Below, piece by piece: positions 1-6,505 of a DNA stretch of 8,807 nt. The notes under the pieces were generated by a model, which was not told the origin of the DNA, searched no databases, and worked only from the letters and a program-made list of their open reading frames with translations. How positions within the stretch are numbered: the first letter of the stretch is position 1; each line of letters opens with the position of its first letter. This DNA is from Dehalococcoidia bacterium (GTDB taxonomy: Bacteria > Chloroflexota > Dehalococcoidia > Dehalococcoidales > UBA1222). The stretch spans positions 1-8,807 of the forward strand of contig WQTJ01000102.1 in NCBI GenBank assembly GCA_009786345.1, given 5' to 3'. A program made the translations under genes and the position numbers.

Positions 1-130
1 CAAGGTGACGGAGTCCGGACAACTCTGTCTTAAAAAAGATAACCTCCCCCTTCCGTGCGCTGGCCTTGGGTGTAATCGGACTGGCGGCAGGGCCTATCCA
101 TAACTTCTTAAATGCAGAATTGTTATTCAT
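1..130 (-). CDS. 5' part of an unrecognised protein, runs off the window
   Basis: On the minus strand an ATG at 130-128 is preceded by a strong ribosome binding site, AGGAGGT (142-148), with an 11-base spacer. The frame stays open for 43 codons to the window edge. The visible N-terminus begins MNNNSAFKKLWIGPAA and is basic, with no signal peptide or clear membrane segment. I do not recognise the family. It is divergent from the DUF364/transporter operon and shares its 139-bp intergenic region, so the two may be co-regulated. The main support is the ribosome binding site plus open frame. A plus-strand frame is also open here but has no start signal. Confidence 0.45.
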   Translation of the reverse strand, partial: MNNNSAFKKLWIGPAASPITPKASARKGEVIFFKTELSGLRHL

Positions 131-148
131 AATACTTTCTGACCTCCT

Positions 149-158
149 GTTATATACG
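149..158 (+). promoter_or_regulatory. ModE-like half-site GTTATATACG in the divergent intergenic region
   Basis: GTTATATACG lies directly upstream of the ribosome binding site of the minus-strand gene. The identical 10-mer occurs on the minus strand at 5979-5970, inside the start region of the first ModE-type regulator gene. It resembles the CGnTATATA half-sites bound by ModE proteins, and two ModE-like regulators are encoded in the window. Only one half-site is evident here, with no good inverted partner, so binding is an inference. Confidence 0.3.
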
Positions 159-196
159 ATAGTTCACTCAGACAAAAGATTCCACGAAATGAACCT

Positions 197-226
197 TTGT
201 CAAAAAATATTACTCTTGAGTATACC
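197..226 (+). promoter_or_regulatory. Candidate promoter of the DUF364/transporter operon
   Basis: TTGTCA (197-202) and TATACC (221-226) are separated by 18 bases and sit 44 bases before the ATG at 270. This is a plausible sigma-70/SigA promoter for the plus-strand operon. The -10 box is only a moderate match. On the opposite strand the same -35 box reads TTGACA, but I found no matching -10 for the minus-strand gene at an appropriate distance. Confidence 0.4.
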
Positions 227-269
227 GCTGATGGTGTAACCGGATAAAAAATTATGAGGATGGATATCT

Positions 270-1142
270 ATGGGAAATATCTTATTGCAGGAAACTGCTA
301 TTGCTATTGAACGTGCTTTAGGTGCGGACTTACAGAAAATAACCGTCGAGCGAGCTGTGTTTGGGATATTCTTCTCTGGTGTAAAGCTTAGCAACGGACA
401 AGGCGGCGTCTGTTTTACTCCTGTTAAGGAAATTCCTGAAGCTGTTTGCTGTCCCAGTTCAGCTAAAGCTATGCCTCTTTCAGGCCGCTTAAGCGGCCGA
501 TCGGCCGCAGAATACTTAGCTGATTTGGAACACGATAATATTCTGCGCAAAACACTGGCTATTGCCACGCTGAATGCGTTGAGTGCTACATATTGGTCGC
601 GGCAAACTGCTCATAAATATGAAATTACAACAGGGAAAGATGCTTTTGATGATTTGGAAATTCCCGATAGCGGCAAAACAGTTGTAATTGGAGCCTTAGT
701 CCCAATCCTGAAAAAACTAATTGCCGCAGAAGCTGATTTCAAGGTGCTGGAAATGGATTCTCGCACTTTAAAAAGCAAAGAGCTGGAGCATTTTGCACCG
801 GCAGCAGAGATGTCCCGATATGTCCCGCAGGCGGACTTACTCGTTATAACCGGCACCACGCTAATCAATGACACACTTCCATCTATTTTAGAAATAGCTA
901 AGCCAGGCGCAAAGATTGTTGTTGCAGGGCCGACAGCTAGTATGCTCCCTGAAGCTTTTTTCAAATACGGGGTTACTATACTGGGCGGCATTTTGGTAAC
1001 AAAGTCTGATGAAATACTGGATGTAATTGCAGAAGCCGGGTCAGGTTATCATTTCTTTGGCAAATCAGCTGAACGATTGGTCCTTCAAAATGCAGGCACC
1101 GACGCAAATACGTGTGGTTGCGGCTGCGGGGGAATCTGCTAA
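270..1142 (+). CDS. DUF4213/DUF364 putative heavy-metal chelation protein with Cys-rich tail
   Basis: This 290-residue cytoplasmic protein has the two-part layout of the family: an N-terminal DUF4213-like part (about residues 7-90) and a Rossmann-like DUF364 part (about 110-270). Recognisable family segments are TVVIGALVPIL, the DLLVITGTTLINDTL stretch and GPTASMLP followed by YGVTILGG. The family is annotated as putative heavy-metal chelation, with no defined reaction. The last nine residues carry four cysteines (C282, C284, C286, C290) in CGCGCGGIC, a likely metal-binding tail. The ATG at 270 has GAGGA (256-260) nine bases upstream. It is the first gene of an operon with an ABC importer and a MoeA-like protein, so a role in handling imported Mo, W or another metal is inferred. 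The family assignment is fairly secure; the substrate is unknown. Confidence 0.85.
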   Translation: MGNILLQETAIAIERALGADLQKITVERAVFGIFFSGVKLSNGQGGVCFTPVKEIPEAVCCPSSAKAMPLSGRLSGRSAAEYLADLEHDNILRKTLAIATLNALSATYWSRQTAHKYEITTGKDAFDDLEIPDSGKTVVIGALVPILKKLIAAEADFKVLEMDSRTLKSKELEHFAPAAEMSRYVPQADLLVITGTTLINDTLPSILEIAKPGAKIVVAGPTASMLPEAFFKYGVTILGGILVTKSDEILDVIAEAGSGYHFFGKSAERLVLQNAGTDANTCGCGCGGIC

Positions 1143-1159
1143 ACATTTGGATATTCACA

Positions 1160-2200
1160 ATGCACATATTCCGTTCGGCTAAAAGCGAAGGTAAAAGCAA
1201 TTTTGCGCTGCGGTTAATACTACTCTATGCAGTGTTAATAGTATGTTTATTTTTATCTTTTTTAGTTGGGCGATTTCCCATTTCTCCATATACAGTCTTG
1301 GAGCTTTTTCTCTCAAAGTTAGGGATTGTCACACCTCACTGGGAAAGCACGCTTGAAACGGTAGTTTTTTCTGTCCGCCTGCCGCGCATATTGCTGGCAA
1401 TTATGGTAGGTGGATCGCTTTCTGTGTCAGGTGCTTCCTATCAGACATTGTTCAAAAATCCTATGGTATCACCAGATATTTTGGGAGTGTCAGCAGGTGC
1501 CGGTTTTGGCGCTGCACTTGCAATGCTGCACAGCGCCGGCTGGCTGGAAATCCAGTTGACTGCACTAGTATTTGGCTTAATAGCAGTAGTGTTAGCTTAT
1601 GGCATAAGTTATATCTTCGCTCGTCAGGAAATCACTATTATGGTTTTGGCAGGGGTTGTTGTATCCAGCTTATTCTCAGCCTTATTATCAATCGTTAAAA
1701 CACTTGCCGATACCACAAACGCTTTGCCGTCCATCACTTTTTGGCTGATGGGAAGTCTTGGAAGAAGCAGCAACGATAATGTAATGGTTATGCTGCCGGC
1801 TCTGATTTTTTCCATGCTGCTCTTATTTTTATTCCGCTACCAAATTAACACTCTGGCTGCCGGTGAGGATGAAGCCAAAACCATGGGGGTTAATGTGCTT
1901 TTGGTAAAAACCATAGTAGTGCTTTCATCAACATTAATGACTGTAATCGCAGTCAGTATTTGCGGCATTATTGGTTGGGTAGGCTTGGTGGTACCGCATA
2001 TCGCCCGCATGCTAGTGGGAGCAAATTATCCTAAGTTGATTCTTACCTCCTTTGGCATTGGCGGTATATTCCTATTGATTATTGATAACATCGTGCGAGG
2101 TGTGCCAGGTATGGAACTGCCGCTGGGTGTATTGACAGCTTTAGTTGGTACTCCTGTTTTTGCTGTTTTGCTTTCACGTGTAAGAAAGGGTTGGGCATAA
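1160..2200 (+). CDS. FecCD-family (type II importer) ABC transporter permease
   Basis: This 346-residue integral membrane protein is the permease half of a BtuCD/FecCD-type ABC importer. A hydrophobic first helix (LILLYAVLIVCLFLSFLVG) is followed by the family block RLPRILLAIMVGGSLSVSGA, then KNPMVSPDILGVSAGAGFG. Near the end is the cytoplasmic coupling segment GIIGWVGLVVPHIARMLVGA. Length is normal for the family. An upstream GTG at 1112 would overlap the preceding gene; I prefer ATG 1160, 17 bases after that gene's stop, with a weak TTTGGA site eight bases before it. Its stop overlaps the ATPase start. FecCD-type permeases carry iron-siderophore, haem, cobalamin and, in MolBCA, molybdate/tungstate. 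The neighbouring MoeA, ModE and FmdE homologues favour an oxyanion or metal chelate here, by inference. Confidence 0.92.
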   Translation: MHIFRSAKSEGKSNFALRLILLYAVLIVCLFLSFLVGRFPISPYTVLELFLSKLGIVTPHWESTLETVVFSVRLPRILLAIMVGGSLSVSGASYQTLFKNPMVSPDILGVSAGAGFGAALAMLHSAGWLEIQLTALVFGLIAVVLAYGISYIFARQEITIMVLAGVVVSSLFSALLSIVKTLADTTNALPSITFWLMGSLGRSSNDNVMVMLPALIFSMLLLFLFRYQINTLAAGEDEAKTMGVNVLLVKTIVVLSSTLMTVIAVSICGIIGWVGLVVPHIARMLVGANYPKLILTSFGIGGIFLLIIDNIVRGVPGMELPLGVLTALVGTPVFAVLLSRVRKGWA

Positions 2201-2982
2201 TGCTGAAAGTAGACAATTTACGTTTTGCTTACCCGAATGGCAGAGATATTCTCACAGATGTTTCTTTCACGCTGCCACGAGGCGAGGTGCTCTGTCTCCT
2301 CGGTCCCAATGGGACAGGCAAAACTACGCTATTGCGATGCTTGTTAGGTTTGAATCGCAGCAAAGGAGGCCAAATCCGATGGGAAGAGCAGGCTATTGAT
2401 AAGCTTTCTTCCCGTAAGCGTGCTCGCGTAATGGCTTATGTCCCCCAATCCTCAGCGCTCACTTTCCCTTATGAAGTATGCGAAGTTGTAATGATGGGAA
2501 GAGTCCCTCACCTAACATACGGCAGTGCTCCCGGATATGCAGATAAACAATGCGCTTTAGAAGTGCTCTGCCTCTTGGGAATTGAAAGCATGGCAAACAA
2601 GCTTTTTCAACGCTTAAGCGGTGGTGAGAAGCAATTAGTGCTTATTGCCAGAGCGCTAGCACAGCAAGCTGATCTGCTAGTGCTGGATGAGCCTACAGCC
2701 AGCCTTGATTTCAGCAACCAAGTGCGAACCTTGAAACTTATCCGCCGGCTGGCTGATCAAGGGTATACGGTTCTGATGACAACTCACTCACCAGATCAAG
2801 CATTCTTAGCAGCTACCAGAGTGCTGATGCTGCAAAATGGGGTGGTTTTTGCCGATGGCAGCCCGGATGCAGTGATTACTTCGGAAAATCTTTCATCACT
2901 TTATGACACACCAGCTGTAATAGCAGAATCAATAATTGTAGGAGGCAGAACTGTGAAAGTATGTGTTCCAGTTATAGATTAA
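2200..2982 (+). CDS. ABC transporter ATP-binding protein, FepC/BtuD type
   Basis: This 260-residue nucleotide-binding subunit powers the FecCD-type permease. Motifs are complete: Walker A GPNGTGKT (35-42), Q-loop Gln83 in YVPQ, signature LSGGE (139-143), Walker B LLVLDEPT (159-166, with Asp163 and Glu164), D-loop SLD (168-170) and switch His196 in TTH. The start is ATG 2200, whose A is the last base of the permease stop codon (TAATG overlap). AAAGGG lies just upstream with about nine bases spacing, implying translational coupling. A TTG nine bases earlier is in frame but less likely. The C-terminus (from about residue 235) has a short extra beta segment, VIAESIIVGGRTVKVCVPVID, seen in some FecE-type ATPases. 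Substrate is set by the partner proteins, not by this subunit. Confidence 0.95.
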   Translation: MLKVDNLRFAYPNGRDILTDVSFTLPRGEVLCLLGPNGTGKTTLLRCLLGLNRSKGGQIRWEEQAIDKLSSRKRARVMAYVPQSSALTFPYEVCEVVMMGRVPHLTYGSAPGYADKQCALEVLCLLGIESMANKLFQRLSGGEKQLVLIARALAQQADLLVLDEPTASLDFSNQVRTLKLIRRLADQGYTVLMTTHSPDQAFLAATRVLMLQNGVVFADGSPDAVITSENLSSLYDTPAVIAESIIVGGRTVKVCVPVID

Positions 2983-3039
2983 AAACATACATGCTTATAA
3001 ATACTTAAGGTAAAAAATTTATTTAAGGAGAATAACTAA

Positions 3040-4131
3040 ATGAAGAAACTATTGATAATACTCACCTCGGCTGTATTATTGGTATCTTTCCTTTTGTCAT
3101 CGGCTTGCGCAAGGACAATTACAACTACTCTCATGACCACTGTCACGACCACAGTCACCTCTGAGGAACCGCTGTTAGAAGAGACGACCCGTAAAGTGAC
3201 GGATATGGCTGGACGGGTTGTGGAACTGCCAATGGAAATCAATCGCATTGGCACACTAGGTTCTATCGGAGTTATAAACACCTTTGTTGAATTGATGGGT
3301 GAAGGCAGCAAGCTTTTCAACGAAATGCCAGGGCGTTTCAAGAGTTCTGGCAGCTGGGATATGCATTATGAATTTGCGCCGCAGATTCTAAATGCGCCAC
3401 TTTATGAAGATGCCAATGGCGAGATATTAATTGAGACCATTCTTCGAACTAAGCCTGATGTTTGCATAACCATGACCAAGTCGACAGCTGAATTTCTAGA
3501 AAAATACGATGTCGCCTGTATTTATCTGGAATGGCGCGATCTATCTGATATCCCCATAGCTGTTAACCTAATGGGAGAAGTATTGAACCGCCAAGATATG
3601 GCCGAGAAATATTTGACCTACTTTGATGAGAAGTTGGCTTTGTCCAAAAGCATTACAGCTGCTCTGCCAGAAAAAGACCGCATTAAAGTACTTTACGGTA
3701 ATCCCATTACTTTTAGCCAGCCACATATTATTGCCGAATGGTGGATTACACAAGCCGGTGGTATAAGTGTAACTAACAATAATCGCTCTACTGAAAGCCT
3801 TACTTACACTTTTGAAGACATACTTCTTTGGAACCCAGATGTGATGATTGTTACTGACGCCCAACAAATCGCCGATATGAAAGCAGATAGCCGCTATAGC
3901 GGGATTACTGCTGTGAAAAACAATGCCATCTACGTTATCCCGACTGTAGCGCATGTCTGGGGTAATCGCACGGTGGAACAACCTTTGACCATACTGTGGA
4001 CTCTGCATCATCTTTATCCTGGGCTTATGTCTTATGAAACTTTGGCACAGGAGATTAAATACTTCTACAAAACCTTCTTCCTTTACGATATGACTGACAC
4101 ACGAGTAGCAAAAATCATTGCTGGGGCGTAA
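3040..4131 (+). CDS. ABC transporter substrate-binding lipoprotein (FepB/BtuF-like)
   Basis: This 363-residue exported binding protein delivers substrate to the permease/ATPase pair encoded just upstream. It has a signal peptide (residues 1-22) ending in LLSSAC, with Cys23 as the probable lipidated residue. The lipobox is weak because Ser stands at -3. A Thr-rich linker (residues 26-40) follows, then the periplasmic-binding fold, opening with TDMAGRVVELPMEINRI and containing TILRTKPDVCITM and LLWNPDVMIVTD. ATG 3040 has AAGGAG (3025-3030) nine bases upstream. The 57-bp AT-rich gap from the ATPase holds no clear terminator, so it is likely co-transcribed. Family is secure; the bound ligand cannot be read from sequence. 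By context it may be molybdate, tungstate or a metal chelate. Confidence 0.9.
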   Translation: MKKLLIILTSAVLLVSFLLSSACARTITTTLMTTVTTTVTSEEPLLEETTRKVTDMAGRVVELPMEINRIGTLGSIGVINTFVELMGEGSKLFNEMPGRFKSSGSWDMHYEFAPQILNAPLYEDANGEILIETILRTKPDVCITMTKSTAEFLEKYDVACIYLEWRDLSDIPIAVNLMGEVLNRQDMAEKYLTYFDEKLALSKSITAALPEKDRIKVLYGNPITFSQPHIIAEWWITQAGGISVTNNNRSTESLTYTFEDILLWNPDVMIVTDAQQIADMKADSRYSGITAVKNNAIYVIPTVAHVWGNRTVEQPLTILWTLHHLYPGLMSYETLAQEIKYFYKTFFLYDMTDTRVAKIIAGA

Positions 4132-4132
4132 T

Positions 4133-5383
4133 GTGGCAAAATACAAAACAAAAAATGAAGCTTACTTAAACGCCGGGAAATTCGCCAGCCGCGAAGAAAC
4201 TGTTGCGTGCCTGCTGCAAAAATGGCAACCTGCCCAGCGCCTTGAAACCGTGACATTAGAACAGGCGCTGGGAGGTTTTGTAGCAGAAGATCTCACATCA
4301 CGCAATGTGCTGCCGGTTTGCCGTTCTTCTCAGAGAGATGGCATAGCCGTGCGTTATGCTGACTTTGCGAATGGTATACCGGAGACCTCTCATTGGCAGG
4401 AAGGCATTGATTATGCTGCCGCTGATATGGGGGATGATTTTGATGACGCCTTTGATACGGTAATCCCCATTGAGAATTTTATTGTCAATGAACAAGGCAA
4501 GGTCATCGGCCTTAATCCAAATACAGAACTTCAGAAAGGGCAGTTAATCAATCACATAGGCGCTACTTTGCAAGAGAATGAACCTCTGCTATTGAAAGGC
4601 CAGTCGGTAAATCCATGTCAGCTAAACCTATTAGCCGCTGCTGGAATAGAGGAGTTTAAGGTTGCATCCCGTCCCAAAATCTACTATATCCCGACTGGCA
4701 GCGAGTTGATCCCGCGCGGGCAGAAGCCCATGCGCGGGCAGAATATTGAATCCAATGGTATTATGGTGCAGTCCATGTTAGCAGGCTGGCAGGCTGATTT
4801 TTATGAGGTGCCTATCATCAAAGATGCCCCAGCGGAATTAGCTCAAGCCTTGGATCAAGCTCTGACCAAAGCCGATATAGTGTTAATCAACGGGGGCTCT
4901 TCCATGGGTAGTGAAGACTTTGTTTCAGGTTTGTTATCCAGAAAAGCTTCCTGGTACCAGCATGGAGTGCGCTCTGTCCCCGGTATGCCTGTGGCTGTTT
5001 CTATTATCAACGGCAAACCTGTAATTAATTTACCGGGTCCGCCTTTTGCTGCTTTTTGTGCATTGGATTGGTGCGTGAAAGCACTGATAGCCTTTTGGTA
5101 TGGGTGTGCTGTGCCGCAGCGACGAAGTGTACAGGCCAAGCTTAGCAAGCCAATTAATAAGCCGCCTCAATTTGAGTTTTATATGCGCTTGAAACTGGAT
5201 GCAGATGAGAGTGGAGGATATACTGCTAAGCCGCTTTCAGGGGACAGCCGATTTGCCGCTGCGTTAGGTAGCGCTAATGCTCTGATTATTTTGCCGTTTG
5301 GCAACACTGGTTATGCAGAAGGTGAACTGATTGGGGCGGAGGTGTTGTTTACTGAACAAATGGGGATGCCTCTAACACAATAG
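4133..5383 (+). CDS. moeA: Divergent MoeA-like molybdopterin molybdotransferase
   Basis: This 416-residue homologue belongs to MoeA, the enzyme that inserts molybdate (or tungstate) into adenylylated molybdopterin. Family landmarks are present but altered: SSQRDGIAV (65-73, usual form S-MDGYAV), AFDTVIPIE (106-114), TGSEL (188-192), IESNG (205-209), NGGSSMGSED (253-262, usual GGVSVGxxD), VPGMP (282-286) and LPGPP (300-304, usual LPGNP). The last ~80 residues form the MoeA domain IV-like beta domain. The start is taken as GTG 4133, one base after the upstream stop; an in-frame TTG at 4118 would overlap the binding-protein gene. No strong ribosome binding site is visible, so translational coupling is likely. 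Placement directly behind an importer suggests it handles the imported oxyanion. Some changed residues may mean different metal preference or a non-catalytic role (inference). Confidence 0.88.
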   Translation: MAKYKTKNEAYLNAGKFASREETVACLLQKWQPAQRLETVTLEQALGGFVAEDLTSRNVLPVCRSSQRDGIAVRYADFANGIPETSHWQEGIDYAAADMGDDFDDAFDTVIPIENFIVNEQGKVIGLNPNTELQKGQLINHIGATLQENEPLLLKGQSVNPCQLNLLAAAGIEEFKVASRPKIYYIPTGSELIPRGQKPMRGQNIESNGIMVQSMLAGWQADFYEVPIIKDAPAELAQALDQALTKADIVLINGGSSMGSEDFVSGLLSRKASWYQHGVRSVPGMPVAVSIINGKPVINLPGPPFAAFCALDWCVKALIAFWYGCAVPQRRSVQAKLSKPINKPPQFEFYMRLKLDADESGGYTAKPLSGDSRFAAALGSANALIILPFGNTGYAEGELIGAEVLFTEQMGMPLTQ

Positions 5384-5456
5384 GTATTATTCATAGGACT
5401 GAGCCGAACGGGTATGCGTATGTTTCTGTAGTATGGTTTATTACTTGGCTATCTTA

Positions 5457-5491
5457 ACCATAGGAGCTATTGTGAAAATAGCTCCTATGGT
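5457..5491. terminator. 15-bp perfect hairpin between convergent genes
   Basis: Bases 5457-5471 (ACCATAGGAGCTATT) pair perfectly with 5477-5491 (AATAGCTCCTATGGT) around a five-base loop. It lies 73 bases after the MoeA-like stop and just past the end of the convergent regulator gene, where a bidirectional terminator is expected. Neither side has a good T-run (plus: GACCTTAAGG; minus: TAAGATAGCC), so termination may be weak or the hairpin may act in mRNA stability. The adjoining ACCTTAAGGT (5493-5502) is itself a perfect palindrome. Confidence 0.6.
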
Positions 5492-5517
5492 GACCTTAAG
5501 GTAAAGAGGGTGCTTAT

Positions 5518-6000
5518 CTAGGAGGGATATAATGCTGCAGAAGTAGGTGCTTGCTGCAAGGCGTTACTAAAGACGTTTACATATCTTGAGAAAATAAAGT
5601 TGAGGCGTATGTAATTTCCATAGTGGTGCTTGTTTTCTAATCTACCCACGATGTTGGCATGCAAATGGCACAGACTGCGGTAATTGCCAATGGCGCGTAG
5701 TCCTTCATCAGTGAGTTTTGTATAACCACCGCCGACTCCTCCAAGCATTTTCTCGACCAGAGGTGATGAAGCCAAACGGTTCATATCCTCAACCCAGAGC
5801 CAGGCGTTACGATAAGCCATATTCAAATTTCTGGCAGCTGCCGCAAGTGTGCCGTATTCCATAATATTTTCCAGCAACCTTACACGCCTGTGGTCCAAAT
5901 ACAATTCCCCGTCTTTTTCAAGCCAAATACTGGTTTGAATGTTATACCCCGCCTGCGGCTGGCGTTCAACGTATATAACCCTGCAACTCTCCGGTTTCAA
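5518..6000 (-). CDS. ModE-type winged helix-turn-helix regulator (DNA-binding domain only)
   Basis: This 160-residue protein resembles the N-terminal DNA-binding domain of the molybdate-responsive repressor ModE (LysR-like winged HTH). After IQTSIWLEKDGELYL come LLENIMEYGTLAAAARNLNM (about 42-61), YRNAWLWVEDMNRL (about 63-76) and the Gly-rich wing GGVGGGY (87-93) leading into LTDEGLRAI. No TOBE/MOP molybdate-binding domains follow, so how it would sense oxyanion is open. The start appears to be TTG (6000-5998); no ATG lies between it and the upstream stop, and the ribosome binding site is weak (AGG 13 bases upstream). About 40 residues after the conserved domain have no counterpart in the paralogue at 8209. 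It follows the remnant at 6005 by four bases, suggesting former translational coupling. Likely controls nearby transport and cofactor genes. Confidence 0.85.
   Translation of the reverse strand: MKPESCRVIYVERQPQAGYNIQTSIWLEKDGELYLDHRRVRLLENIMEYGTLAAAARNLNMAYRNAWLWVEDMNRLASSPLVEKMLGGVGGGYTKLTDEGLRAIGNYRSLCHLHANIVGRLENKHHYGNYIRLNFIFSRYVNVFSNALQQAPTSAALYPS
5970..5979 (-). promoter_or_regulatory. ModE-like half-site inside the start of the regulator gene
   Basis: Read on the minus strand this is GTTATATACG, the same 10-mer as at 149-158 on the plus strand. It covers codons about 7-10 of the first ModE-type regulator. It could serve autoregulation, but it is also just coding sequence for RVIY, and one shared 10-mer is thin evidence. 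Confidence 0.2.
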
Positions 6001-6004
6001 AGCT

Positions 6005-6268
6005 TTAGCGCTGCCTTTTCTTCTCTTGTATTAGCCATAGTACGGCAACTGCAACAAGTGCAATTATGGCAATGACGGCGATGACTATCCAGAGCGAACT
6101 GCCGCTTTCTCCATCTGTTGGCGGCGGTGAGGTCGCAGTATCAGTGTCTGTGGGAGTAGGTTATAACTTTATTCGCATCACCTCTTTGTTTTTGATAATC
6201 AAGCTTTTGCGTACATTAAATCGTGTACGCCCGACAAAGGAATACATGCCTTCAGTTTGAAAATTGAG
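6005..6268 (-). pseudogene. Decayed 3' end of a membrane-anchored surface protein
   Basis: One minus-strand frame, read from 6268 down to 6005, encodes two linked pieces separated by a single TAA (6163-6161). The first is 35 codons containing GMYSFVGRTRFNVRKSLI. The second is a Pro/Thr-rich linker (PTPTDTDTATSPPPT), then one transmembrane helix beginning SLWIVIAVIAIIALV, and a basic tail ending EKKRQR before the TAA at 6007-6005. Linker, helix and basic tail are the usual C-terminal anchor of exported surface proteins. A TGA at 6271-6269 ends the frame upstream, no start codon has a ribosome binding site, and the rest of the gene is missing. It would have been transcribed with the ModE-type gene four bases downstream. 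The parent family is not identified. Confidence 0.6.
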
Positions 6269-6287
6269 TCAGCGCAAGAATTATAGC

Positions 6288-6339
6288 GATGCTATGCGGA
6301 CACACTGACCATCGTTCTGCATAGCATCACCCCTTTTTT
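6288..6339 (+). terminator. Orphan intrinsic-terminator-like hairpin with T-run
   Basis: Bases 6288-6300 pair with 6316-6328 (GATGCTATGC against GCATAGCATC, extended inward by G-T, G-C and A-T) around a 15-base loop. ACCCC and then six T (6334-6339) follow on the plus strand. The T-run begins five bases after the stem, so it is an imperfect terminator. No plus-strand gene lies upstream within 900 bases; it may be left over from a deleted gene, or shield the downstream promoter from read-through. Confidence 0.45.
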
Positions 6340-6414
6340 GCTTGAAAATTACATTCGCTGTTTTCATTCGTCGATCCAAATTAAAGCTGGTAGTTGCTTT
6401 ATCAGGTAAGAAAT

Positions 6415-6461
6415 GCGCTATATCATACCTACCTTAGCGCTATATCTCTAGCAATATATAG
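6415..6461 (+). promoter_or_regulatory. Cluster of ModE-like half-sites, candidate upstream operator
   Basis: GCGCTATATC occurs twice (6415-6424 and 6437-6446), 22 bases start to start, about two DNA turns. The second copy also forms an inverted repeat: CTATAT (6440-6445) with ATATAG (6456-6461), ten bases between. The form CGCTATAT-N10-ATATAG resembles the known ModE operator type of inverted CGnTATATA half-sites. It lies 45 bases upstream of the -35 box of the methyltransferase promoter. Binding by one of the two ModE-type regulators is an inference. Confidence 0.5.
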
Positions 6462-6505
6462 AAATATGGTACTGCAATTATTTCTCAATGTCAATAGCTA
6501 AAGCA

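Noticed and set aside
9..236. Plus-strand open frame of about 75 codons with a hydrophobic middle (RALALGVIGLAAGPI...)
   Set aside because: It has no start codon with a ribosome binding site, overlaps the divergent promoter region, and competes with a minus-strand frame that has an ideal AGGAGGT site. It could be the tail of a decayed gene, but I cannot support it.
1112..1159. GTG start for the permease at 1112
   Set aside because: It would overlap the 3' end of the DUF364 gene by 31 bases and add a non-family N-terminus; ATG 1160 is more economical.
3001..3039. Possible terminator between the ATPase and binding-protein genes
   Set aside because: The AT-rich gap has only weak CTTAAG-type symmetry and no GC stem, so the genes are treated as one operon.
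5384..5520. Riboswitch such as the Moco motif in an intergenic region
   Set aside because: The intergenic gaps are short and show only simple hairpins; no multi-stem conserved architecture could be recognised by eye.
6209..6230. 7-bp inverted repeat GCGTACA/TGTACGC
   Set aside because: It is short, lies inside the remnant's coding frame, and has no T-run or promoter context.
6066..6260. Plus-strand open frame of 64 codons
   Set aside because: It is the reverse complement of the membrane-anchor remnant, whose Pro/Thr linker, helix and basic tail make more sense.
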